From: Geobacillus stearothermophilus ATCC 12980
Lineage (GTDB): Bacteria > Bacillota > Bacilli > Bacillales > Anoxybacillaceae
NCBI RefSeq assembly: GCF_030369615.1
Contig: NZ_CP128494.1
Span: 1,755,501-1,819,500 of the forward strand
Reading direction: 5' to 3'
DNA: 64,000 bases
Shown here: piece after piece, positions 17,858 to 26,602 of the stretch
How positions within the stretch are numbered: the stretch's first letter is position 1
Layout: each line of letters opens with the position of its first letter
Position numbers and translations under genes: made by a program
The notes under the pieces: generated by a model
The model's database searches: none
The model's input: the letters and a program-made list of their open reading frames with translations, nothing else
Told to the model about the DNA's origin: nothing

Positions 17858-18370
17858 ATGTATCCAAAAGCATATATCGACTATTTAGTCCATTTCCATG
17901 GCGACCGCGATTATTTCGAATGTCATGAGATTTTAGAAGAACAATGGAAGCGCGACGGACGGAAACGGGAATGGCTCATTCTCATCCAAATTGCCGTCGC
18001 CTTTTACCACTACCGGCGCGGCAACAGTTCCGGCGCGCTCCGCCTTATCAAACGGGCGCGGACGTTGCTTGAGGAGGCGCGCGGGATGATCCGCCGGCTC
18101 GGCCTTGACGAGAAGGAGTTGGCCGTGCTGCTTGAAGAGGCCGCCGAGCGGATTGCCCGCGGCGAACCGTATGAAAGCATTGAGCTGCCGATTCGCGACC
18201 GCTCCCTGTACGAACAGTGCCAAGCCGCCTGCGCCGAGCGGCAGCTTGTTTGGGGGCAGGCGAGCGATCTCACTGATATCGACCTTGTAGACAAACACCG
18301 GCGGCGCGACCGTTCGGACGTCATCGCCGCCCGCGAACAAAAAAAGCGGGCGAAAGCAGAAGGGACATAA
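17858..18370 (+). CDS. ypuF: DUF309 protein (YpuF)
   Basis: A 170-residue helical protein with the DUF309 signature HGDRDYFECHEILEEQWK (about residues 11-28), with conserved His, Glu and Cys. Function is unknown; the fold suggests a metal or small-ligand site. ATG 17858 follows GAAAGGAACG; the longer frame from 17744 starts inside the promoter. Divergent from scpA as in B. subtilis. Its 3' end overlaps the ribT terminator hairpin. Confidence 0.85.
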   Translation: MYPKAYIDYLVHFHGDRDYFECHEILEEQWKRDGRKREWLILIQIAVAFYHYRRGNSSGALRLIKRARTLLEEARGMIRRLGLDEKELAVLLEEAAERIARGEPYESIELPIRDRSLYEQCQAACAERQLVWGQASDLTDIDLVDKHRRRDRSDVIAAREQKKRAKAEGT

Positions 18371-18386
18371 CCCCTCTGCCGCCCGC
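18339..18386 (-). terminator. Terminator of the riboflavin operon/ribT
   Basis: GCGGGCG/CGCCCGC (18346-18386) with an inner GCAGAAGGG/CCCTCTGC arm, followed on the minus strand by seven Ts. It overlaps the last codons of the plus-strand DUF309 gene. Confidence 0.85.
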
Positions 18387-18421
18387 AACAGCGCGGCGTT
18401 GCGCCGATTTGTCTCGTTGGG

Positions 18422-18781
<360 letters not shown>

Positions 18782-18839
18782 TCATTATCGACAAACGCTT
18801 TTCCGAAAAGGAAAACACGTTGTCATTTTCTCTATACGT

Positions 18840-18868
18840 ATTATAAACATTCTCACCGATATTGTGAA
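18840..18868 (-). promoter_or_regulatory. Internal promoter of ribT
   Basis: Minus strand -35 TTCACA (18863-18868), 17-base spacer, -10 TATAAT (18840-18845), in the ribH-ribT gap. Confidence 0.7.
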
Positions 18869-18883
18869 CCATTTCATGCCTTT

Positions 18884-19349
18884 TTACACAAATGTCCGCA
18901 AAACGTTCGCCATCTCAATGGCCGAAACGGCCGCTTCCCAGCCTTTATTGCCCGCCTTTGTGCCGGCCCGTTCAATGGCTTGCTCGATCGTATCGGTCGT
19001 CAATACGCCGAAAATGACCGGGACGCCGCTTGAGAGCGCGGCGTGGGAGACGCCTTTGGCCGCCTCGCTGCACACGTAGTCAAAATGGCTCGTCGCCCCG
19101 CGGATGACGGCGCCGAGCGCAATGACGGCATCAAACTGCTTCGATTCCGCCATTTTTTTTCGCGAGGAGCGGAATTTCAAATGCGCCCGGCACCCAGGCG
19201 ACCGTGATGTCATTGTCGCTGACGCCATGGCGCGTCAAACCGTCGATCGCCCCTGACAAAAGCTTGCCCGTAATGAATTCATTAAAACGAGAAACGACGA
19301 TGCCGATTTTCAACCCGGTGCCGACTAAATTTCCCTCAAGAACCCGCAT
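18884..19349 (-). pseudogene. ribH: ribH, lumazine synthase, interrupted by a frameshift in an A8 run
   Basis: The two halves of a complete 6,7-dimethyl-8-ribityllumazine synthase lie in different frames. The first (ATG 19349) gives [20 protein letters not shown] ... [14 protein letters not shown], then derails and stops at 19131. The second continues [20 protein letters not shown] ... [18 protein letters not shown] to 18884. The switch lies in eight consecutive As on the minus strand (19153-19160); seven would restore LAKKMAESK. Nothing else is damaged. Possible explanations are a sequencing error, a recent mutation, or slippage on the A8 run that restores some product. The enzyme is essential for riboflavin synthesis, so an error or slippage is more likely than true loss. 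Confidence 0.9.
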
Positions 19350-19368
19350 GTTTTTTCTCCTCCTGTTT

Positions 19369-20562
19369 TCAAAAATGAAGCATATGCCCTAGTTTTTCAT
19401 ATTTCGTGCGCAAGTATTTTTCATTTTCTTTTTTCGCTGGCATTTGAAGCGGCACCCGTTCGACAACTTCAAGCCCGTGCCCTTTCAAGCCGGCGATTTT
19501 GCGCGGATTGTTCGTGAGCAGACGCATTTTCGTGACGCCAAGGTCTTTTAAAATTTGCGCACCAATGCCGTAGTCGCGCAAATCGGCCGGGAAGCCGAGC
19601 TTTTCGTTCGCCTCGACCGTATCGTAGCCTTGCTCTTGCAGCTTATAGGCGCGCAGTTTGTTCATCAGGCCGATGCCGCGCCCCTCTTGACGCATGTAAA
19701 GCAGCACCCCACGCCCCTCGGCTTCGATTTGCCGCAGCGCCGCATGCAGCTGCGGACCGCAGTCGCACCGATACGAACCGAACACATCACCGGTTAAACA
19801 CTCGGAGTGGACGCGCACAAGAATCGGTTCATCGGGAATAATGTCTCCCTTGACGAGCGCCACATGCTCCTTGCCATCAAGCACGTTCGTGTAGCCGACG
19901 GCGCGAAACTCGCCGAACTCAGTCGGCAGCCAAATGTCGACCTCGCGCTTCACTAGTTTTTCCCGCTGGCTCCGATAGGCGATCAAATCTTTGATCGTGA
20001 TCATTTTCAATCCGAATTGGTCGGCGATTTGCCGCAAATCCGGAACGCGCGCCATCGTTCCGTCCTCTTTCATGATTTCGCAAATGACGCCAGCCGGCTT
20101 CGCCCCGCAAAGGCGGGCCAAATCGACCGCCGCTTCCGTATGGCCGGCGCGCCGCAGGACGCCGCCTTGTTTGGCAATCAATGGAAAAATATGGCCAGGC
20201 CGTTTAAAATCGCTCGCTTTCACATTTGGATCGAGCAACGCCCGAATGGTCGCCGCCCGCTCGTAGGCGCTGATTCCGGTCGTCGTCGTCTTGTAGTCGA
20301 TGCTGACGGTAAACGCCGTCCCATGAGCGTCGGTGTTATGCGCGACCATCGGCTCAAGCCCGAGCCGCGCCGCCAACTCTTCCGTAATCGGCACGCACAC
20401 AAGCCCGCGGCCATGGGTGATCATAAAATTAACGACATCCGGCGTCGCTTTTTCAGCCAATGCGACAAAATCGCCCTCATTTTCCCGGTCTTCGTCGTCG
20501 CAGACGATGATCACTTCGCCGTTTTTCAGCGCGTCCAGTGCCGCTTCAATCGTGTCAAACAT
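19369..20562 (-). CDS. ribBA: RibBA: 3,4-dihydroxy-2-butanone 4-phosphate synthase / GTP cyclohydrolase II
   Basis: A 397-residue bifunctional enzyme feeding both branches of riboflavin synthesis. Residues 1-200 are the RibB domain ([10 protein letters not shown] acidic loop, [13 protein letters not shown]). Residues 205-397 are GTP cyclohydrolase II with zinc ligands in [18 protein letters not shown] and [13 protein letters not shown] start at ATG 20562 ([12 protein letters not shown]) after GGGGG; the frame extends to 20598 over the ribE stop. Confidence 0.95.
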   Translation of the reverse strand: MFDTIEAALDALKNGEVIIVCDDEDRENEGDFVALAEKATPDVVNFMITHGRGLVCVPITEELAARLGLEPMVAHNTDAHGTAFTVSIDYKTTTTGISAYERAATIRALLDPNVKASDFKRPGHIFPLIAKQGGVLRRAGHTEAAVDLARLCGAKPAGVICEIMKEDGTMARVPDLRQIADQFGLKMITIKDLIAYRSQREKLVKREVDIWLPTEFGEFRAVGYTNVLDGKEHVALVKGDIIPDEPILVRVHSECLTGDVFGSYRCDCGPQLHAALRQIEAEGRGVLLYMRQEGRGIGLMNKLRAYKLQEQGYDTVEANEKLGFPADLRDYGIGAQILKDLGVTKMRLLTNNPRKIAGLKGHGLEVVERVPLQMPAKKENEKYLRTKYEKLGHMLHF

Positions 20563-20584
20563 CTGAAGTTGCCCCCTATCCCGT

Positions 20585-21229
20585 TTATTTATAGCCATGC
20601 CGCTCCAAAAATTCGCTCGTCACTCCAGAAGGCAGCTCCTCTTTCGCGGCAAGAAAAGCAGCGACGTATTTGCCGATCATATCGCACTCGATATTGACGA
20701 GGTCGCCCGGCTGCTTTTCGCCTAAAATCGTCGCTTCACGCGTATGCGGAATGAGCGAAATGGTGAACGTGCGCTCGCTCAGACCGAAAATCGTCAAGCT
20801 CGTCCCATCGACGGCGACCGATCCTTTATAAATCATGTACGGGCGAAGCGGGGGAGGCGCTTCAATTTCATAGTAGACGGCGTTCGCCTTCGGCCATCGG
20901 CGGACGATGCGCCCGACGCCGTCCACATGACCGGTGACGAAATGGCCGCCAAACCGCCCGCCAGCCGCCATCGCCCGCTCTAAGTTCACTTTCGATCCCG
21001 GCTTCAATGTTTTGAGCGCCGTCGCCTTGACGGTCTCCGGCATGACATCGACGGTAAACCGCCGGTCAGTAAACGACGTGACGGTCAGGCAGACGCCGTT
21101 GACGGCGATGCTGTCGCCGAGGCGAACGTCTTCGAGCACCCGGCGGGCGCCAATCGCCATCACGATGGCGTCGCCCGTTTGCCTCATTTGTTCAACCGTG
21201 CCGACCTCTTCAATAATACCGGTAAACAT
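20585..21229 (-). CDS. ribE: Riboflavin synthase (alpha subunit) RibE
   Basis: A 214-residue enzyme that dismutates two lumazines to riboflavin. The two tandem lumazine-binding domains are visible ([10 protein letters not shown] at the start; [14 protein letters not shown], then VTGHVDGVG and [12 protein letters not shown]). Two bases separate it from ribD. Confidence 0.95.
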   Translation of the reverse strand: MFTGIIEEVGTVEQMRQTGDAIVMAIGARRVLEDVRLGDSIAVNGVCLTVTSFTDRRFTVDVMPETVKATALKTLKPGSKVNLERAMAAGGRFGGHFVTGHVDGVGRIVRRWPKANAVYYEIEAPPPLRPYMIYKGSVAVDGTSLTIFGLSERTFTISLIPHTREATILGEKQPGDLVNIECDMIGKYVAAFLAAKEELPSGVTSEFLERHGYK

Positions 21230-21231
21230 CC

Positions 21232-22332
21232 TTACTCCCCCCTCTTTTTCACCGCAGCAACGACTTTTATATCCGGGCCGACCATCTCCAACTGCCGGAT
21301 GTCAAGCTCCATCACCTCTTCAAGGCGCGAGAAGCCGAGGCCGCCGACCGGCGTCGGCGCTTCGCGGCCGCCGATCAGCTTCGGGGCGATGTAGGCGACC
21401 ACTTCATTGACCGCCCCTGCCCGGAGGAAACTGTCATGAACGCGCGAGCCGCCTTCCACAAACAGCGACGTAATGCGCTGCTCACCGAGCAGCCGGAGCA
21501 CGTCGCACACATGAATGTGCGCAGCCGCCATCGGGATGATGCGCACCCCGAGGCGCTCGTATGCCTCGGCCTTTTCCCAGCTGATGCCGCTTCCGGTGAT
21601 GATCCACGTTTCCGCCTCCCGGTCGGTGACGACATGGGCGTCAAGCGGCGTATGCAAGTTTGTATCCAAAATGATGCGGAGCGGATTTTTCCGTTGCTCC
21701 CCGATGCGGACCGTCAACTTCGGATTGTCCGCCAACACGGTGTTGACGCCGACCAAAATGGCGTCATGCTGGGCGCGAAGGCGGTGCACATCTTGGCGCG
21801 CCGCCTCGGACGTAATCCATTTGCTTTCCCCGGTCGCCGTCGCAATTTTCCCATCGAGGCTGCACGCGTATTTTAACGTCACAAACGGCGTTTTTGCCGC
21901 GATATAGTGAAAAAACACCCGGTTGAGCTCATCCGCCTCTTCTTTCAGCAGCCCGACATCGACCTCAATGCCCGCCCGTCGCAGCTTGTCGATCCCTTTC
22001 CCGGCGACGAGCGGATTCGGGTCGGTTGTCGCGATGACGACGCGGCGGACGCCGGCTTGAATGAGCAAATCCACGCATGGAGGCGTTTTGCCGTAATGGC
22101 TGCACGGCTCAAGCGTCACGTACACCGTTGCCCCGCGCGCCTTCTCGCCGGCCATGCGGATCGCATGCACTTCCGCATGCGGCTCTCCCGCTTTTAAATG
22201 GGCGCCAAGCCCGACGACCGCTCCGCCATTGACCACAACAGCACCGACGACAGGATTGGGGGATGTTTGCCCGATTCCGGCTTTCGCGACATCGAGCGCA
22301 AGCCGCATATAATGTTCATCGCGATACACCAC
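21232..22332 (-). CDS. ribD: RibD: pyrimidine deaminase/reductase of riboflavin synthesis
   Basis: A 366-residue two-domain enzyme. The N-terminal zinc deaminase shows HAEVHAI and PCSHYGKTPPC. The C-terminal reductase shows KYACSLDGKIAT and FVEGGSRVHDSFL. The start is GTG at 22332 (or 22329) after GGGGGGAG; no ATG is available in the right place. It is the first gene of the rib operon, just after the riboswitch terminator. Confidence 0.94.
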   Translation of the reverse strand: MVYRDEHYMRLALDVAKAGIGQTSPNPVVGAVVVNGGAVVGLGAHLKAGEPHAEVHAIRMAGEKARGATVYVTLEPCSHYGKTPPCVDLLIQAGVRRVVIATTDPNPLVAGKGIDKLRRAGIEVDVGLLKEEADELNRVFFHYIAAKTPFVTLKYACSLDGKIATATGESKWITSEAARQDVHRLRAQHDAILVGVNTVLADNPKLTVRIGEQRKNPLRIILDTNLHTPLDAHVVTDREAETWIITGSGISWEKAEAYERLGVRIIPMAAAHIHVCDVLRLLGEQRITSLFVEGGSRVHDSFLRAGAVNEVVAYIAPKLIGGREAPTPVGGLGFSRLEEVMELDIRQLEMVGPDIKVVAAVKKRGE

Positions 22333-22349
22333 ACTCCCCCCTTTTTTCT

Positions 22350-22381
22350 AAAAAAATAAACCCCCGGAACTTCCCCGGGGG
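22350..22381 (-). terminator. Riboswitch-controlled attenuator before ribD
   Basis: CCCCCGG/CCGGGGG hairpin (22361-22381) followed on the minus strand by TTTATTTTTTT, between the FMN aptamer and ribD. Expected to form when FMN is bound. Confidence 0.88.
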
Positions 22382-22535
22382 TTCGTTGATGAGAGAATGA
22401 ACCATGATGTGCAGCCAAACAAACAAGAACACTTGTTCGTTAACTATGTCATACCGACCGACACAAAGCGGCCGCCGCTACACCAAACCGGCGCCGGCCG
22501 TCCAGGCCGGCCGAAAACAACCGTGCGCACATCGC

Positions 22536-22669
22536 CATCCTTCTCCCATCCAGACTATACTGTCGGCTCCGGAATCACACCGGATCGTGCCGATACGGCT
22601 CGCGGGCTGAGAGGCATAGCGCCTCATCACCGCCGGTCGGGAATTTCACCCTGCCCCGAAGGAGGCTTC
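22536..22669 (-). ncRNA. FMN riboswitch (RFN element)
   Basis: The minus strand carries the conserved RFN segments in order: CTTCGGGGCAGGGTGAAATT, CCCGACCGGCGGT, AGCCCGCGAGCC, GATCCGGTGTGATTCCGG, CCGACAGTATAGTCTGGATG and GGGAGAAGGATG. About 150 bases of linker (22382-22535) with GC-rich pairing potential lead to the attenuator. Binding of FMN should stop transcription of ribDEAHT. Confidence 0.97.
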
Positions 22670-22686
22670 ACTATATTGTTAGGTTT

Positions 22687-22692
22687 ATTATA
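22687..22692 (-). promoter_or_regulatory. -10 of the rib operon promoter
   Basis: Minus-strand TATAAT preceded by TGG, placing the start a few bases before the riboswitch. The -35 is poor. Confidence 0.55.
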
Positions 22693-22714
22693 CCACAAGA
22701 GCGGCCGGAAATCA

Positions 22715-22843
22715 TCATTGTACGACCCAAAACCAGTACGCCGCTCCCCACAATAGGCTCATCCCCAGCAAAATGAAAAACAAAAGCCAATTGTTCCGGC
22801 TTGTCCGCTCCTCGTCTTCCGTCCGTTGCTTACGGTTCGTCAA
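22715..22843 (-). CDS. Small membrane protein overlapping the ppiB end (TTG start)
   Basis: A frame starting with TTG at 22843, shifted by one relative to ppiB and overlapping its last codons, encodes 42 residues: a charged head ([18 protein letters not shown]) and one membrane helix ([20 protein letters not shown]). A stop codon lies just upstream in this frame, so TTG is the only start, and there is no strong Shine-Dalgarno; translation would depend on coupling to ppiB. The clean topology argues for a real gene. Confidence 0.5.
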   Translation of the reverse strand: MTNRKQRTEDEERTSRNNWLLFFILLGMSLLWGAAYWFWVVQ

Positions 22844-23270
22844 ATACTTTCACTTCTTTCATCACGTCGCCGTTTTTCATCGTCTTCACGACGTCCATGC
22901 CCGATGTCACTTGGCCAAAGACGGTGTGCACCCCATCCAAGTGCGGCTGCGGCTCGTGGACGATAAAGAACTGGCAGCTGCCGGTGTCGCGGCCGCGGTG
23001 CGCCATGGACATCGCGCCGATGACATGTCGGTGTGGATTGTTGTCCGTCTCGCACGGGATCGTATAGCCGGCATCGCCCGTTCCATTGCCGCGTGGACAT
23101 CCTCCTTGGCTGACAAATCCAGGGATGACGCGGTGGAACGTCAACCCGTTATAAAAGCCTTCGTTTGCGAGCTTCTCAAAATTGGCCACCGTCACCGGCG
23201 CTTCGTTCGGGAATAGTTCAAATTCGATTTTCCCACCGTTTTCCATCAAAATATATCCTTTTTTCGCCAT
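22830..23270 (-). CDS. ppiB: Cytoplasmic peptidyl-prolyl cis-trans isomerase (cyclophilin)
   Basis: A 146-residue cyclophilin speeding prolyl isomerisation in protein folding. Catalytic and binding signatures: [39 protein letters not shown] and [12 protein letters not shown]. Clear ribosome site before ATG 23270. Length agrees with B. subtilis PpiB (143 aa). Confidence 0.95.
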   Translation of the reverse strand: MAKKGYILMENGGKIEFELFPNEAPVTVANFEKLANEGFYNGLTFHRVIPGFVSQGGCPRGNGTGDAGYTIPCETDNNPHRHVIGAMSMAHRGRDTGSCQFFIVHEPQPHLDGVHTVFGQVTSGMDVVKTMKNGDVMKEVKVFDEP

Positions 23271-23434
23271 GGTACTTCAGCTCCTTTTTTGCGCTTCAAC
23301 CGCTTTTATCATATCATGATTCGAAAGGGAAAGAAAGCCAAAATGCCGCCTCGTCGAACTGCTCATTGTTTTTTTAATATAATATATTTATTATAATTAT
23401 TTATATGGAATCGGAATGGGTACACTAGTGATGA

Positions 23435-23941
23435 ATGATAGACGTAGCAAAACTGGCAAGGGGGCGTCCGACGGTGTTGTTGATGGCGGTGACGGTAATC
23501 GTCTTTTCTGTTTCGTTTCTCCTCATGCCAAAACGGCTTTCAGGCCTTGAAATGTATACAACTTCGCTGTTTGCGGTTTTCTTCGGCCTTTCAACGGATT
23601 TGTTTCTCGATGTCAAGTACCATTTATACGGGTATTTTGATGTTGGAGTCGACGGACTGGCCTATGTATTTATTGTTTTCATTTACGTCACCGTCAACCT
23701 CCTTGTTTTTAAACGGATACCCGATACATCGTCCGATTTGGGTGCAGGCCGCCTATATCGGCGGATGGTCGCTCTTTTCCTTTTTGTATGAAATGGGGCG
23801 CTGAGGACAGAAATTTTTTACTACCACGGCTGAAAGCTTTCCTATTCAGCCGCCTTATATCCGCTTCTGTTTCTGATTTTGCTTTGGCATTTGTTGTTCG
23901 TGCGCCGCTTGGCGGCGAAGGCAAAGCGCCGTTACGAATAG
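23435..23941 (+). pseudogene. Decayed small integral membrane protein gene
   Basis: Three frames together spell one polytopic membrane protein. Frame 1 from ATG 23435 gives MIDVAKLARGRPTVLLMAVT ... VFIVFIYVTVNLL. Near 23705 it shifts to a second frame (LNGYPIHRPIWVQAAYIGGW, SLFSFLYEMG). Near 23798, at GGGG, it shifts again (ALRTEIFYYHG), meets TGA where Trp is expected, and then reads KLSYSAALYPLLFLILLWHL to TAG 23941. It resembles small spore-former membrane proteins of the CBO0543 type, but I am not certain. Two shifts plus a stop show real decay rather than one sequencing slip. Confidence 0.75.
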
Positions 23942-24002
23942 AAATTCACGCCAGCGTACGTTATAATGGTAGTGCATGGTTGGTAGATAGGAGGCGAGCA
24001 AT

Positions 24003-24881
24003 GTGAAACGAACGATTGCTTCATCGCTGCTTTGGGCGATGCTGCTGGCGTTTCCGGCCATCGCAGCCGCCGATGCCGCGCCGGGTGATGTCATCGTCAC
24101 GCTTGGTGAAAATTTGACCGCTGAACAAAAACAAAAAGTGCTGGAAGAAATGAAAGCGCCGGACGGAGCGCAGACAATCACGGTCTCGAACGCCGAGGAG
24201 CATAAATATTTGGATGGACTCATCCCGAAGGCACAAATCGGCACGCGCGCCATCTCATCGTCCATGATCACCATCGGTGAACCGGGCTCAGGGCTTCACG
24301 TTGAGACGCACAACATCACATGGGTGACGAAAGAGATGTATACAAACGCCTTGATCACCGCTGGGGTGAAAGATGCCGATATTTATATCACGGCTCCGTT
24401 TCCGGTTTCCGGCACCGCAGCGCTGACGGGGCTGATGAAGGCGTACGAAATTTCGTCCGACAAGGTGATTCCAGATGACGTAAAAAAGGTAGCCAACGAG
24501 GAAATGGTGCAAACGGCCAAGCTCGCTGATTCGATCGGCGCGGACAAAGCGGTCGCCTTGCTGGCGAAAATCAAAGAGGAAATCGCCAACAACCCGCCGC
24601 AAACGGACGCTGACTTGCGCGCCTTGATTGAAAAAATCGCCAATGATCTTGGCATCACATTAAGCGCCGATGAAATCAACGCTCTCGTCTCCCTTTTTCA
24701 CAAAATGCAAAACGCCGACATCAATTGGGACCAAGTGAACGACCAGCTGAGCAAGGCGAAAGAGCAGCTGTCTGCGTTTTTGCAGTCAGAAGAAGGGAAA
24801 ACATTCATCCAAAATTTGATCGACATCCTCAAAGAAATTTGGAATGCCATCAAATCGGCCTTTTCCGCCAACCAACAATGA
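24003..24881 (+). CDS. ypuA: Secreted DUF1002 protein (YpuA)
   Basis: A 292-residue exported protein: signal peptide KRTIASSLLWAMLLAFPAIA with cleavage after about AAADA. The DUF1002 body shows VTLGENLTAEQKQKVLEEM, GLHVETHNITWVTKEMY and DIYITAPFPVSGTAALTGL, followed by a helical C-terminal half. Function unknown; B. subtilis YpuA (290 aa) is the same size and sits in the same neighbourhood. ATG is preceded by AGGAGGCGAGCAATGT. Confidence 0.9.
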   Translation: MKRTIASSLLWAMLLAFPAIAAADAAPGDVIVTLGENLTAEQKQKVLEEMKAPDGAQTITVSNAEEHKYLDGLIPKAQIGTRAISSSMITIGEPGSGLHVETHNITWVTKEMYTNALITAGVKDADIYITAPFPVSGTAALTGLMKAYEISSDKVIPDDVKKVANEEMVQTAKLADSIGADKAVALLAKIKEEIANNPPQTDADLRALIEKIANDLGITLSADEINALVSLFHKMQNADINWDQVNDQLSKAKEQLSAFLQSEEGKTFIQNLIDILKEIWNAIKSAFSANQQ

Positions 24882-24915
24882 GAGAAGGCGCCCTGCTGCA
24901 TTAGGGCGCCTTCTC
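24882..24915. terminator. Shared hairpin between ypuA and lysA
   Basis: GAGAAGGCGCCC/GGGCGCCTTCTC (10-base loop) with TTCTT on the plus side. Lies between convergent genes. Confidence 0.8.
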
Positions 24916-24950
24916 TTCTTGGCGGCGGCCGTTCTTTTCCAGGGCCGCCT

Positions 24951-26270
24951 TCATTGGTTGACTTTCGCCTTCAACGGCAAGTCATATTGGATCAAGTCTT
25001 CATACGTTTCCCGTTTGACGACGAGCTGGGCGTCGCCGTTTTCGACGAATACGACCGCCGGACGCGGCAGACGGTTGTAGTTGTTCGCCATCGAATAGCC
25101 ATAAGCACCGGTGCAAAAGACGGCTAAATAATCGCCCGGTTTCGCTTCCGGAAGTGCGATGTCCCAAATGAGCATGTCGCCTGATTCACAACACTTCCCT
25201 GCAATGGACACAACTTCCATCCGATCGCCCAACACCCGGTTGGCCAGCACCGCTTCGTATTTCGCTCCATACAGCGCCGGGCGGATGTTGTCGCTCATGC
25301 CGCCGTCAACGGCGATATAGGTGCGGACGTTCGGCACCTCTTTTCGCGAGCCGATCGTATAAATCGTCGTTCCGGCATCCCCCACGAGCGAGCGGCCGGG
25401 CTCAATCCAAATTTCCGGCATCGGAAGTTGATGCACTTCCGCCTGTGTTTTCACCTCATCCACGATACAGTCGACATACGCTGACACCGGAATCGGGTCG
25501 TCTTCATCCGTATAGCGGATGCCAAAGCCGCCGCCAAGGTTGACGACCGCAGGAACGAACCCACACGTTTTGTGCCATTCGGCCAGCTTCGCAAACACTT
25601 TTCGTGCGGCGAGCACAAAGCCGGTCGTTTCAAAAATTTGCGATCCGATATGGCAATGGACGCCGAGCAGTTGAAACGCAGCCGACGCCATGACGCGCCG
25701 GAACGCTTCATCCGCTTGACCGTTATTCAAATCAAAGCCGAACTTCGAGTCTTCCTGTCCGGTTAAAATGTAATCGTGCGTATGCGCCTCAACCCCTGGC
25801 GTCACGCGAAGCAAAACCGGAACCGCTCGACCGGATGGCCCCACCAATTGTTCAATCAGCTCGAGCTCGTAAAAGTTGTCGGCCACGATGCAGCCGACCC
25901 CGTGTTCAAGCGCCATCGCCAGTTCATCCCAACTTTTGTTGTTGCCATGGAAATGGATGCGCTCCGGCGGGAACCCGCCGGCCAAAGCCGTATACAGCTC
26001 TCCGCCTGAGACGACATCGAGCGACAATTGTTCCTCAGCGGCCAGCTGCACCATGGCAACTGAAGAAAACGCCTTGCTGGCGTAGGCGACTTGCGCCTGC
26101 ACGCCATGGCGGCGGAACGCTCCCTTAAACGCGCGCGCCCGCGCGCGGATCAAAGCAACGTCATAAATATAAAGCGGCGTTCCATACGTTTTCGCCAACT
26201 CGACCGTATCGACGCCGCCAATTTCCAAGTGCCCTTTTTCATTGACGCGGCTCGTCCCATGAAAAAACAT
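24951..26270 (-). CDS. lysA: Diaminopimelate decarboxylase LysA
   Basis: A 439-residue PLP enzyme of the alanine-racemase fold making lysine from meso-diaminopimelate. PLP lysine in VAYASKAFSS (residue near 65), HCHIGSQI, VNLGGGFGIRY, EPGRSLVGDAG, and the dimer-site CESGD. It follows the spoVA operon as in B. subtilis. Confidence 0.96.
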   Translation of the reverse strand: MFFHGTSRVNEKGHLEIGGVDTVELAKTYGTPLYIYDVALIRARARAFKGAFRRHGVQAQVAYASKAFSSVAMVQLAAEEQLSLDVVSGGELYTALAGGFPPERIHFHGNNKSWDELAMALEHGVGCIVADNFYELELIEQLVGPSGRAVPVLLRVTPGVEAHTHDYILTGQEDSKFGFDLNNGQADEAFRRVMASAAFQLLGVHCHIGSQIFETTGFVLAARKVFAKLAEWHKTCGFVPAVVNLGGGFGIRYTDEDDPIPVSAYVDCIVDEVKTQAEVHQLPMPEIWIEPGRSLVGDAGTTIYTIGSRKEVPNVRTYIAVDGGMSDNIRPALYGAKYEAVLANRVLGDRMEVVSIAGKCCESGDMLIWDIALPEAKPGDYLAVFCTGAYGYSMANNYNRLPRPAVVFVENGDAQLVVKRETYEDLIQYDLPLKAKVNQ

Positions 26271-26602
26271 TGAAATCCCTCATTCCTCATCAAAGTGGCG
26301 CAAACATGCATACCAAAAGCAAAAAAGACAGTTTCGCAACCGGCGCCTGCCTTGAAAAAAACAAAGCCGCAGAGCAATCAGCCCCGCCGCATGGCAGGCT
26401 GTCATACAGCCGCGTGCGCCCTCTGCATCGAGCGCCCGCCCTCCTTAGGCGGACGGACGACTTGCCAATGGCGCTTGCAAAGGTGCGAAACGTCAAGTAT
26501 AACGTATCATAATTATAAAAAAGTTTCAATAGCGCCAAAAGGGAGAAAGCGGCCGTCCATATATGCCAATGGAAACGGCCGCTTGTGCGATGACGACCTG
26601 CG
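26271..26602 (-). promoter_or_regulatory. lysA leader and promoter region
   Basis: No gene. The minus strand holds an AT-rich segment (26495-26525, TTATAATTATGATACGTTATACTT) that should include the promoter. It is followed by a GC-rich leader in which GCAGAG and CTCTGC close a branched fold with a GGCTGT-ATG-ACAGCC hairpin inside. I could not match it to the lysine riboswitch or to a T-box. Confidence 0.45.
26547..26584 (-). terminator. Terminator of the spoVA operon
   Basis: AAGCGGCCGT/ACGGCCGCTT hairpin followed on the minus strand by TCTCCCTTTT. Confidence 0.85.

Noticed and set aside
26271..26546. Lysine riboswitch in front of lysA
   Set aside because: I searched the leader for the lysine riboswitch core (AGAGGTGC / AGTGAAAGG-type segments) and did not find it.
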